The translations under genes and the position numbers were made by a program. Positions 1-7,577 of a stretch of 36,840 nucleotides of DNA are shown here, in pieces (positions within the stretch are counted from its first letter, which is position 1; each line of letters begins with the position of its first letter). The notes under the pieces are model-generated. The model saw only the letters and a program-made list of their open reading frames with translations, was not told where the DNA came from and did no database searches. The stretch is from Bacteroidota bacterium. Its GTDB lineage: Bacteria > Bacteroidota > Bacteroidia > Bacteroidales > Dysgonomonadaceae. The stretch is taken from assembly GCA_023399295.1 (NCBI GenBank), contig JAEWQF010000062.1, positions 1 through 36,840 of the forward strand, in the 5' to 3' direction.

Positions 1-404
1 TCTATTAAAATATAAAGTGAATCAATTTTTACTGAGAAGTTGAATTCCTGTATCTCGGTCGTTGATTTTTTTGAGGATGCTTTCTGAATATTCACCAATT
101 GATTCTTGAGTGCACTGAAAAGATACAGCTTCAGCTTCTCAATTTTCTTTAATCGATGTGGTGAACGACACATCCGATAGAAAATATCATGTATCGCATC
201 TTCCAGCACATCTTTATGAAAACCCATCTTCAGGCCGTATAGCAATAGATCATTGGCATACTGGTCGTACAATGATTGAATGAGATCCATATCATTGGCA
301 CAACAGTTTGCTTCCCCTTTATCCTTCTGTCTGTACAACTCCCTTTTTATTAAAAGATCAGCAGAATAGGCTATTGTCCTGCAATTGTAAGTATCTTGAC
401 CCAT
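1..404 (-). CDS. ECF-type RNA polymerase sigma-70 factor, N-terminal part (cut by window edge)
   Basis: An open frame reads from an ATG at 404 leftward off the window for 134 codons without a stop. The translation contains a sigma region 2 core: a LYDQYANDLLLYGLKMG helix, then EDAIHDIFYRM (the acidic, aromatic core-binding segment) and LKLYLFSALKNQLVN, the pattern of FecI-like sigma factors of Bacteroidota. The DNA-binding region 4 would lie beyond the window. An in-frame ATG at 290 (Met39) starts just before the conserved region and matches the usual family start better, so the first 38 residues may not be translated. FecI-type factors often sit beside anti-sigma/SusC-type genes, but none is visible here. 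It is unrelated to the ilv operon, which ends in a terminator at 571-601. Confidence 0.8.
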   Translation of the reverse strand, partial: MGQDTYNCRTIAYSADLLIKRELYRQKDKGEANCCANDMDLIQSLYDQYANDLLLYGLKMGFHKDVLEDAIHDIFYRMCRSPHRLKKIEKLKLYLFSALKNQLVNIQKASSKKSTTEIQEFNFSVKIDSLYILI

Positions 405-570
405 AAATTTACAATTTCAATATATAAAAACAACTACAACGCATATTTGTCATCGTTTTTGGCAAAAAAAACAAACAAATGTTATATTGCTCTCTTTTAT
501 ATTGAAATTCAATTGCAACTACAGCTGCACCAATCTGTGACCGATCGTTGCATCCTCCTACAATAAATGA

Positions 571-601
571 AAAATCGGCAGGAAGGTTCACCTTCCTGCC
601 G
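571..601 (-). terminator. Intrinsic terminator of the leu-ilv operon
   Basis: A perfect 11-bp stem (576-586 with 591-601, CGGCAGGAAGG and its complement) with a 4-nt loop is followed on the minus strand by ATTTTTCATTTATT. It lies 63 nt past the ilvC stop and marks the end of the operon. Confidence 0.9.
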
Positions 602-663
602 GATCAATCGATTCTGATCATCTCAATCCATTGAGGGTTTGGTATGACTCAGAATAGTACCTC

Positions 664-1710
664 TCAGTTGTTCTCGGGCCGTAACTTGCGTACCACAGCA
701 CCGGTCTGCCACATCTCACTTTCGCGAAGGGCTTTCAGCTCCTCTTCCAGCTTCACCCGGTAATCGGCTTGTGAGTTGCTGTCGATGGAACGCTGTGCTT
801 CATTGCCGGAGGCTACCTCCTTGTAGAGCTTCTCGAACACCGGTTTGGTGGCATCGTGGAAGGGACCCATCCAGTCCAGTGCCCCCCGTTGAGCGGTGGT
901 GGAGCAGTTGGCATACATCCAGTCCATTCCCTTTTCGGCGAACAGCGGCATCAGCGACTGTGTCAACTCTTCTACCGTCTCGTTGAACGCCTCAGAAGGG
1001 GTGTGTCCGTTCGCACGCAACACCTCAAACTGAGCCAACAACAACCCCTGGATGGCACCCATCAGCGTGCCACGTTCGCCGGTCAGGTCGGAGTAGACCT
1101 CCCGCTTGAAGGTGGTCTCGAACAGGTAACCCGATCCTACGCCAATGCCGAGTGAGACCACCCGCTCGTAGGCTTTGCCTGTTGCATCCTGGAAGATGGC
1201 GTAACTGGAGTTGAGACCGCGTCCTTCAAGAAACATGCGGCGAAGGCTGGTACCCGATCCCTTGGGAGCAACCAATATCACATCCACATCGGCAGGCGGC
1301 ACAATGCCGGTGCGCTCCTTGTAGGTGATGCCGAAGCCATGTGAGAAATAGAGTGCCTTGCCGGGTGTCAGGTGCTTCTTCACCGTCGGCCAGAGCGCAA
1401 TCTGTGCCGCATCGGAGAGCAGATACTGGATCACGGTTCCCTTCTCACACGCCTCTTCGATCTCGAAGAGTGTCTCACCCGGCACCCAACCGTCTGCAAC
1501 TGCCTTTTCCCACGACTTGCTGTTCTTCCGTTGCCCCACAATCACGTTGAAGCCATTGTCACGCAGGTTGAGCGACTGCCCGGGTCCCTGCACGCCATAA
1601 CCGATCACGGCGATCGTCTCATCTTTCATCACCTGCTGAGCCTTGCTCAACGGAAACTCATCGCGGGTCACTACATTTTCTTCAACCCCGCCAAAATTCA
1701 TTTTTGCCAT
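664..1710 (-). CDS. ilvC: Ketol-acid reductoisomerase (KARI), plant-like type
   Basis: Catalyses the Mg2+- and NADPH-dependent isomeroreduction of acetolactate or acetohydroxybutyrate in valine/leucine and isoleucine synthesis. At 348 aa it has an N-terminal Rossmann domain with GYGVQG at 37-42 and the phosphate-binding loop GQRKNSKSW at 59-67 (Arg61, Ser64 and Ser66 suggest NADPH). The catalytic set is visible: His124 in SHGFG, Lys150 in APKGSG, Asp208 and Glu212 in SDLTGERG. The usual GSQGHAHALNL segment reads GVQGPGQSLNL, and the stretches GLNSSYAIFQDATGKA and the C-terminal MWQTGAVVRKLRP resemble plant chloroplast KARI more than the E. coli enzyme. It is the last gene of the operon, separated from ilvN by a 260-bp spacer that contains a heptad array. 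Confidence 0.97.
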   Translation of the reverse strand: MAKMNFGGVEENVVTRDEFPLSKAQQVMKDETIAVIGYGVQGPGQSLNLRDNGFNVIVGQRKNSKSWEKAVADGWVPGETLFEIEEACEKGTVIQYLLSDAAQIALWPTVKKHLTPGKALYFSHGFGITYKERTGIVPPADVDVILVAPKGSGTSLRRMFLEGRGLNSSYAIFQDATGKAYERVVSLGIGVGSGYLFETTFKREVYSDLTGERGTLMGAIQGLLLAQFEVLRANGHTPSEAFNETVEELTQSLMPLFAEKGMDWMYANCSTTAQRGALDWMGPFHDATKPVFEKLYKEVASGNEAQRSIDSNSQADYRVKLEEELKALRESEMWQTGAVVRKLRPENN

Positions 1711-1850
1711 ATTTTATCTGATCTTTGTGCCTTACCGGCAATCTTCTTTGACAAGAATCCCCGATTTAGCGAATTAATATTTTTATATTTTCCTTCATTT
1801 GATTCCTGGTTCTCTTTTCCTACACCCCGATCCCTGAACTTCAATCATTG

Positions 1851-1948
1851 AACCAAGAACCAAGAACTATAAACTATGAACTATGAACTATAAACTATGA
1901 ACTAAGAACTATGAACTATGAACCATAAACTATAAACCAAAAACAAAT
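1851..1948. repeat. 14-unit heptad array in the ilvN-ilvC spacer
   Basis: Fourteen consecutive 7-bp units without any indel, consensus AAC(T/C)A(T/A)(G/A): two AACCAAG, then mainly AACTATG and AACTATA, ending in AACCAAA and AACAAAT. Less regular AACCTA-type units continue towards the ilvN stop at 1971. The rest of the spacer (1711-1850) is AT-rich, with no promoter or hairpin that I can see. Confidence 0.95.
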
Positions 1949-1970
1949 CAACCTACTAACCTATAATCTT

Positions 1971-2525
1971 TCAACGATTCTGATTCTCCTGTTCCCGCTT
2001 CGCCAGCATATCGCTCAGTCGTTCTACCCGCGATTTGGTGATGGCGATACGGCCCGAGCGCACGAACTGCAACACGCCAATACTCTCAGCCAGCTCATCG
2101 AAGAGACCCTGGGTCTCCTCGTAGTGTCCCGCTTTGAGGAATACCACGCAATCGTTCGACACCTCCAGGATCCGCACATTGTACTTTCGCACCAGGTACT
2201 CGATGGAGCCATGCTCAAGTACCTTCTCGGTAGAGAGCTTGTAGAGTGCCAGTTCCTGATGCACCAGATCCTCATTGGTGTTGTAATAAGCCTTTAAAAT
2301 ATCCACCCGCTTGTCGATCAGCGGGATCAGCTTCTTGATCACCTCCTCGTCGTCGGAAAAAGTGGTGATGGTGAACTTATGGATCCCCTTGATGGCTGAT
2401 GGAGAGACCGACAGCGTCTCAATGTTGAGTTGCCGACGGGTGAAGATGGTGGTGATCTGATTGAGCACCCCTACCGTATTCTCGGAGAAAACGGTGATGG
2501 TATACAATGTCCTGTTTTCGCTCAT
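1971..2525 (-). CDS. ilvN: Acetolactate synthase small (regulatory) subunit
   Basis: Regulatory subunit of acetohydroxyacid synthase; in this family an N-terminal ACT domain binds valine and sets feedback inhibition of the large subunit. The 184-aa protein starts with the ACT core YTITVFSENTVGVLNQITTIFTRR at about residues 8-31, followed by INIETLSV-like NIETLSVSPS, and a second conserved C-terminal domain around residues 85-165 (LALYKLS, VVFLKAGHYEE, LFDELAESIGVLQFVRSGRIAITK). The length is typical of the long bacterial form. It lies directly downstream of ilvB with a 77-bp gap, as is usual for this pair. The symbol ilvH is used for the same family. Confidence 0.96.
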   Translation of the reverse strand: MSENRTLYTITVFSENTVGVLNQITTIFTRRQLNIETLSVSPSAIKGIHKFTITTFSDDEEVIKKLIPLIDKRVDILKAYYNTNEDLVHQELALYKLSTEKVLEHGSIEYLVRKYNVRILEVSNDCVVFLKAGHYEETQGLFDELAESIGVLQFVRSGRIAITKSRVERLSDMLAKREQENQNR

Positions 2526-2585
2526 CTTATTTGATATCTATAAAAAACGTTTCAAATCCTTGTTTTTCACATAAAGCCTTCCGAT

Positions 2586-2613
2586 AGCTGACTGCTGAAA
2601 GTTTATAACTTAT
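2586..2613. repeat. Short heptad array at the ilvB stop codon
   Basis: Four in-phase 7-bp units, AGCTGAC TGCTGAA AGTTTAT AACTTAT. The last two units contain the ilvB stop (2603-2605) and its final codons. Confidence 0.65.
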
Positions 2614-4354
2614 GTCCATTTCCCAGCATGATATTGGAGACACAACCACCGGAGGGAATCATGGGATAGACCATTCCTTTGGTCTCCACCACCACCTCCA
2701 GCAGGTAGGCTCCCTTGTGTGCCAGCATCTCGTTGATGGCATCGTCCAGATCCTCCCGTTCGGTCACCTTACGTCCCTCGATGTTGTAGGCATCTGCGAT
2801 CTTGACGAAATCGGGATTCTTGAGATGTGTCTCCGAGTAGCGCTCGTCGAAGAAAAGCTCCTGCCACTGACGCACCATTCCCAGGAAATTGTTGTTCAAC
2901 AAGATGATCTTCACATCTACCCCATACTCGAGAATGGTGCCGAATTCCTGGATTGTCATTTGAAGCCCTCCATCGCCCACGAAGATGCAGACAGTGCGGT
3001 CGGGTGCGCCATACTTGGCACCGATGCCGGCTGGTAGTCCAAAACCCATGGTGCCGAGACCACCCGAGGTGACCAGGCTGCGAGACTCCTTATACTTGAA
3101 ATAACGGGTTCCCATCATCTGATGTTGTCCCACATCGGTCACACAGATTGCACGGTTGTCTGTTGCCTCCGTCACCTTGTGCACCACCTCTCCCATCTTG
3201 ATGGGGCCGCTTGAGGGAAAGAGTTCCTGTTGTATGACACACGCATACTCCTTCTCATAATAGGGTTTGAACTCAGCCAGCCATTCTCGGTGAGACCCCT
3301 TTTCAAGGTACTCCGTGACTTTGGGCAGGGTCTGTTTCACATCACCCACCACCTTCACCGTCGTTTTGACATTCTTGTTGATCTCTGCCGGGTCGATGTC
3401 AAAGTGAATCACCTTGGCCTGTTTGGCGTAGCTCTTCAGATCGCCTGTAACCCGGTCATCGAATCGCATCCCTATGGCAATCAGCACATCACACTCGTTG
3501 GTCTTGATGTTGGGTGCCACGTTGCCATGCATGCCCAGCATGCCACAGTTGAGCGGGTGGTCGGTGGGAACTGCTGAGAGTCCCAGGATGGTAGATGCAA
3601 ACGGCACATCCGCCTTTTCCAGAAAGGCAACAAGCTCCCGCTCGGCATGACCCAGTATCACCCCCTGTCCCACCAGTGCGTAAGGTTTCCGGGCATTGTT
3701 GATCAACTCGGCGGCCATTCGTATCTGATTCTCATCCATCTCGGGTACCGGTTGGTAGCTCCTCAGGAAGGTTGTCTTTTTGTAGTCGAAGAGGCACTTG
3801 TTCACCTGCGTATCTTTGGCGATGTCAAGCACCACCGGTCCGGGACGACCGCTGGCGGCAATGTGAAACGCACGGGAAACAGCCCAGGCGATATCCTCCA
3901 CACGACGGATCTGATAGGCCCACTTGGTGATGGGCTGGGTGATGCCAATCACATCTGCCTCCTGAAACGCATCAGAGCCCAACAGGCTGGAGATCACCTG
4001 TCCCGAGATCACCACCAACGGGGTACTGTCCATCATCGCATCGGTGATGCCGGTGATTGCATTGGTGGCACCCGGTCCCGAGGTGACAAGCGCCACGCCT
4101 ACCTTGTCCGAAACACGGGCATAGCCCTGTGCTGCATGCACCGCACCCTGCTCATGGCGTACCAGGATATGTTTGATCTTATCTTTGTAGTCATACAACG
4201 CATCGAACACGGGCATGATTGCACCGCCAGGATAACCGAAGATTGTCTCTACGCCTTCTGCCAGCAGCGAGCGAATCAGTATCTCGCTCCCCGTGATGGG
4301 TTGCACCTCCACTGCGGGAGTTTCAATGACTTGTGATTGATTGACCTTGCTCAT
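2603..4354 (-). CDS. ilvB: Acetolactate synthase large (catalytic) subunit
   Basis: ThDP-dependent enzyme that joins two pyruvates to acetolactate, or pyruvate and 2-oxobutyrate to acetohydroxybutyrate. The 583-aa protein shows the N-terminal Pyr domain with catalytic Glu68 in RHEQGA, the central FAD-binding domain (about 205-345), and the C-terminal PP domain with the ThDP motif from GDG (460-462) to NNN (487-489). The length is standard. An N-terminal extension of about 20 residues precedes TGSEILIRSL. The first Met is the only reasonable start. It lies 41 bp downstream of ilvD and upstream of its regulatory partner ilvN. Confidence 0.97.
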   Translation of the reverse strand: MSKVNQSQVIETPAVEVQPITGSEILIRSLLAEGVETIFGYPGGAIMPVFDALYDYKDKIKHILVRHEQGAVHAAQGYARVSDKVGVALVTSGPGATNAITGITDAMMDSTPLVVISGQVISSLLGSDAFQEADVIGITQPITKWAYQIRRVEDIAWAVSRAFHIAASGRPGPVVLDIAKDTQVNKCLFDYKKTTFLRSYQPVPEMDENQIRMAAELINNARKPYALVGQGVILGHAERELVAFLEKADVPFASTILGLSAVPTDHPLNCGMLGMHGNVAPNIKTNECDVLIAIGMRFDDRVTGDLKSYAKQAKVIHFDIDPAEINKNVKTTVKVVGDVKQTLPKVTEYLEKGSHREWLAEFKPYYEKEYACVIQQELFPSSGPIKMGEVVHKVTEATDNRAICVTDVGQHQMMGTRYFKYKESRSLVTSGGLGTMGFGLPAGIGAKYGAPDRTVCIFVGDGGLQMTIQEFGTILEYGVDVKIILLNNNFLGMVRQWQELFFDERYSETHLKNPDFVKIADAYNIEGRKVTEREDLDDAINEMLAHKGAYLLEVVVETKGMVYPMIPSGGCVSNIMLGNGHKL

Positions 4355-4377
4355 AGAACCTAAACTTTATATATTGA

Positions 4378-4398
4378 AACCTATAACCTTAAACCTTA
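4378..4398. repeat. Short heptad array ending in the ilvD stop codon
   Basis: Three in-phase units, AACCTAT AACCTTA AACCTTA. The last contains the ilvD stop (4396-4398). Looser copies (AACCTAA) occur towards 4360. Confidence 0.6.
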
Positions 4399-6255
4399 AA
4401 CGATTCTGACCGCCCCCTTGTCGGCAGAGGTGACAAATGCCGCATAGCTGCGCAGTGCCTTGGAGACGTTGCGCACGCGATCGGGCTTGAAGGCTTCCGC
4501 CCCTTTGGCTTCCTCGCTGCGACGCCGTTCGGCCAGCTCCTCGTCGCTGATCATCACGTTGATGCTGCGTGCCGGGATGTCGATCTCGATGAGATCACCC
4601 TCCCGTACCAGTCCGATGTTGCCACCGGCTGCCGCCTCGGGTGAGATATGGCCGATGGAGAGTCCCGATGTACCGCCGGAAAAACGTCCGTCGGTGATCA
4701 GGGCACATACCTCGCCCAGCTTTTTCGATTTGATGTATGAGGTGGGATAGAGCATCTCCTGCATACCGGGACCACCCTTGGGACCCTCGTAGAGGATCAC
4801 CACCACATGGCCTGCCTCAACATCGCCACGCAGGATCCCCTTCACCGCATCATCCTGTGAGTGGAACACCTTTGCCTTGCCGGTGAATTTCCAGATGCTT
4901 TCCTTGACACCTGCTGTCTTCACCACACAACCGTCGGCAGCAATGTTACCCCGCAGGATGGCCAGACCGCCATCCTTGGTATATGCGTTCGCCACACTGC
5001 GGATGCAGCCCCCCTCACGGTCGCTGTCCAGCTCACGGAAGCGGGCATCCTGCGATCCCATCACCAGGTTGCGGCGGTTGCCCGGTGCCGAGGAATAGAT
5101 GCGCAGCGCTTCTGCATCGGGTTCAGCCTTGTTGATGTCATACTTGCCGATTGCTTCGGCCAGTGTCATCCCATCGACACGACTGACGTCGGTCTTTAGC
5201 AATCCCGCCTTGGAGAGTTCACCCAGGATGCCCATGATGCCGCCCGCGCGGTTGATATCCTGGATGTGGTACTTGTCGGAGTTGGGTGCCACCTTGCAGA
5301 TGCAGGGTACCCGATGTGAGAGCGTCTCAATGTCGTCGAGCGTGAAATCGATCTCCCCCTCCTGTGCGATGGCCAGTGTATGCAGGATGGTGTTGGTCGA
5401 TCCCCCCATGGCGATGTCGAGCGTCATGGCGTTCAGGAAGGAGTCGCGGCAGGCGATGTGGCGGGGCAACACGCTCTCGTCACCATCGAAATAGTATTTG
5501 TATGCGTTCTCCACGATCTGTCGGGCCGCATCCAGGAAGAGCTGCTTCCGGTTGACGTGGGTGGCCAGCACCGTACCGTTGCCGGGCAGTGCCAGGCCGA
5601 TCGCTTCGTTGAGGCAGTTCATCGAGTTGGCGGTGAACATTCCGGAGCAGGAGCCGCAGGTGGGACAGGCCAACTCTTCGAGCTGTGAAATCCGCTCGTC
5701 GGGGATGCTCTCGTCTGCCGACTCGATCATGGCGTCGATCAGGTCGATCTGCTGATCACCAATCTTACCCGCCTCCATCGGTCCACCCGAAACAAAGATA
5801 GTGGGAATGTTGAGTCGCATGGCAGCCATCAGCATCCCCGGTGTGATCTTGTCGCAGTTGCTGATGCATACCAGGGCGTCCGCCTTGTGTGCGTTTACCA
5901 TGTACTCCACCGAGTCGGCGATCAGGTCGCGCGACGGCAGCGAGTAAAGCATGCCGTCGTGTCCCATGGCGATGCCGTCGTCCACGGCGATGGTGTTGAA
6001 CTCGGCCGCAAAGCAACCCAGCTTCTCGATCTCCTGTTTCACCAGCTGGCCAATGTCGTGCAAATGCACATGGCCCGGCACAAACTGTGTGAAAGAGTTG
6101 GCGATGGCGATGATTGGCTTGCCCATCTGGCTGCGGGTCATCCCGTTGGCATGCCAGAGCGCCCGCGCACCGGCCATCAATCGTCCCTGCGTGCTGGTCG
6201 CACTGCGCAGTTGATCCTTCTTGCCCGCTTTTTCTGTATGATCGTTGTTGCTCAT
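4396..6255 (-). CDS. ilvD: Dihydroxy-acid dehydratase
   Basis: Iron-sulfur dehydratase that turns 2,3-dihydroxy-isovalerate or -methylvalerate into the 2-oxo acid, the common step to valine, leucine and isoleucine. The 619-aa length matches the E. coli enzyme (616), and the sequence is close to it throughout. Visible motifs are VDDGIAMGHDGM at about 91-102, CDKITPGM with Cys134, and CPTCGSCSGMF with Cys197, Cys200 and Cys203; Cys134 and Cys203 are expected cluster ligands. The C-terminal DGRFSGGTSGLSIGH is also present. It sits between leuB and ilvB; the 140-bp gap to leuB is filled with repeats. Confidence 0.97.
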   Translation of the reverse strand: MSNNDHTEKAGKKDQLRSATSTQGRLMAGARALWHANGMTRSQMGKPIIAIANSFTQFVPGHVHLHDIGQLVKQEIEKLGCFAAEFNTIAVDDGIAMGHDGMLYSLPSRDLIADSVEYMVNAHKADALVCISNCDKITPGMLMAAMRLNIPTIFVSGGPMEAGKIGDQQIDLIDAMIESADESIPDERISQLEELACPTCGSCSGMFTANSMNCLNEAIGLALPGNGTVLATHVNRKQLFLDAARQIVENAYKYYFDGDESVLPRHIACRDSFLNAMTLDIAMGGSTNTILHTLAIAQEGEIDFTLDDIETLSHRVPCICKVAPNSDKYHIQDINRAGGIMGILGELSKAGLLKTDVSRVDGMTLAEAIGKYDINKAEPDAEALRIYSSAPGNRRNLVMGSQDARFRELDSDREGGCIRSVANAYTKDGGLAILRGNIAADGCVVKTAGVKESIWKFTGKAKVFHSQDDAVKGILRGDVEAGHVVVILYEGPKGGPGMQEMLYPTSYIKSKKLGEVCALITDGRFSGGTSGLSIGHISPEAAAGGNIGLVREGDLIEIDIPARSINVMISDEELAERRRSEEAKGAEAFKPDRVRNVSKALRSYAAFVTSADKGAVRIV

Positions 6256-6260
6256 TTTTT

Positions 6261-6292
6261 CGTTGATATGTTAGTACGTTGATACGTTGTTT
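6261..6292. repeat. Octad array upstream of ilvD
   Basis: Four in-phase 8-bp units: CGTTGATA TGTTAGTA CGTTGATA CGTTGTTT. They begin 6 bp outside the ilvD start codon and run up to the heptad array at 6302. Confidence 0.6.
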
Positions 6293-6301
6293 TTCGTTCT
6301 T

Positions 6302-6413
6302 GGTTTGAGGTTCTTGGTTTGAGGTTCTTGGTTTGAAGTTTGAAAACCGTAAACTATAAACCTTGAACTATGAACTATGAACTAAAAACCGTGAACTATA
6401 AACCTTGAACCAA
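6302..6413. repeat. 16-unit heptad array that changes orientation and enters leuB
   Basis: Sixteen consecutive 7-bp units in a single phase. The first six are GGTTTGA, GGTTCTT or AGTTTGA; the following ten are complementary-type units such as AAACCGT, AAACTAT, AAACCTT and GAACTAT. The switch is at about 6343, so the two arms can fold on each other. The last units overlap leuB: the stop codon (6396-6398) and the five codons for LVQGL lie inside the array. Confidence 0.9.
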
Positions 6414-7469
6414 ATATTCCTTTATCCAACTCCCTACTTCACTGGTGCTGTATGCCTTGCCGCCGTCGGCGATGTCTTCGGTCACGATGCCCGCCTCCAT
6501 GCTGGCATTCACCGCTTCGCGGATCATCGTGCCCTCCTCCATCAGTCCAAAGCCATACTCGAACATCAGCGCAACCGAGAGTATCATCGCCAGCGGATTG
6601 GCGATGTTTTTACCCGCAGCCTGCGGATAGGAGCCATGTATCGGTTCGAAGAGAGAGGTATGGATCCCCATCGATGCCGAGGGGAGCAACCCCAACGACC
6701 CGGTGATCACCGAAGCCTCATCGGTCAGAATGTCGCCAAAGAGGTTCTCTGTCACCAGCACGTCGAAGCTCTTCGGCCACTGGATGATCCGCATGGCGGC
6801 ATTGTCCACAAAGAGGAAGTCAGTTTCGATGTCGGGATACTGAGGAGCGATCTCCTGGGCTATCTGGCGCCAGAGACGGGAGGTGGCAATCACATTGGCC
6901 TTGTCAACCACCGTCAGCTTCTTGCGTCGCTGTCCTGCGAACTTGTAGGCAAGGTGAAGGATCCGTTCTATCTCTTCCCGGGTATAGATGCAGGTGTCGT
7001 AAGCGGTGTTGCCATCCTCGCTCCTGCCTTGTGGCTGTCCGAAGTACATGCCACCCGTCAGTTCACGGATACAGACAAAGTCGGCACCCTCTACCAGATC
7101 GGCCCGCAAGGGCGACTTGTGAAGCAGCGAAGGGAAGGTCATTACCGGACGGATGTTGCCATAGAGCCCCAATTGTTTGCGCATGCGGAGGAGTCCCTGC
7201 TCGGGACGGACCTTCGCATTGGGGTTGTTGTCATACTTCGGATCACCGATGGCACCGAAGAGCACTGCGTCGCTATCCATGCAGAGGGCATGTGTCGCCT
7301 CCGGGTAGGGATCACCGGTGGCATCGATTGCGCAGGCACCCACAATCCCCTCTTTCAGCGAGAGCGTGTGTCCCTTCCTTGCACATACTGCTTTGGTCAC
7401 CGCCAACGCTTGCTCCATGATCTCCGGGCCTATACCGTCACCCGCCAATACTGCTATCTTTAATTCCAT
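6396..7469 (-). CDS. leuB: 3-isopropylmalate dehydrogenase
   Basis: NAD+-dependent oxidative decarboxylation of 3-isopropylmalate to 2-oxoisocaproate; if the neighbouring gene makes citramalate, it may also act on 3-methylmalate. The 357-aa protein has the family start KIAVLAGDGIGPEI, the substrate-binding region RPEQGLLRMRKQLGLYGNIRPV (about 88-109), the Mg2+-binding segment with VTENLFGDILTDEAS and the NAD-binding GSLGLLPSASMG and EPIHGSYPQAAG. The length is normal. Its last five residues and stop are made of the repeat array at 6302-6413, so the exact C-terminus looks like a product of repeat expansion. Confidence 0.97.
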   Translation of the reverse strand: MELKIAVLAGDGIGPEIMEQALAVTKAVCARKGHTLSLKEGIVGACAIDATGDPYPEATHALCMDSDAVLFGAIGDPKYDNNPNAKVRPEQGLLRMRKQLGLYGNIRPVMTFPSLLHKSPLRADLVEGADFVCIRELTGGMYFGQPQGRSEDGNTAYDTCIYTREEIERILHLAYKFAGQRRKKLTVVDKANVIATSRLWRQIAQEIAPQYPDIETDFLFVDNAAMRIIQWPKSFDVLVTENLFGDILTDEASVITGSLGLLPSASMGIHTSLFEPIHGSYPQAAGKNIANPLAMILSVALMFEYGFGLMEEGTMIREAVNASMEAGIVTEDIADGGKAYSTSEVGSWIKEYLVQGL

Positions 7470-7541
7470 ATTTTTGATTCTATTCTCAATAATTGTTTAC
7501 TAAAATCTTTTCTCCTGCACCAAGCACTCTTCCACCTTCAA

Positions 7542-7577
7542 GGCTGAAAGCTGATTGCTGACAGCTGACCGCTTCTA
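7542..7577. repeat. Heptad array at the stop of the LeuA paralogue
   Basis: Five in-phase units: GGCTGAA AGCTGAT TGCTGAC AGCTGAC CGCTTCT. The array runs into the stop codon at 7575-7577. Confidence 0.75.

Noticed and set aside
409..591. 60-codon minus-strand frame between the sigma factor and ilvC
   Set aside because: Begins inside the ilvC terminator hairpin region, has no recognisable motif and AT-rich, non-coding composition; it most likely is the upstream region of the sigma factor gene.
1851..1948. CRISPR array
   Set aside because: Units are 7 bp with no spacers; it is a short tandem array.
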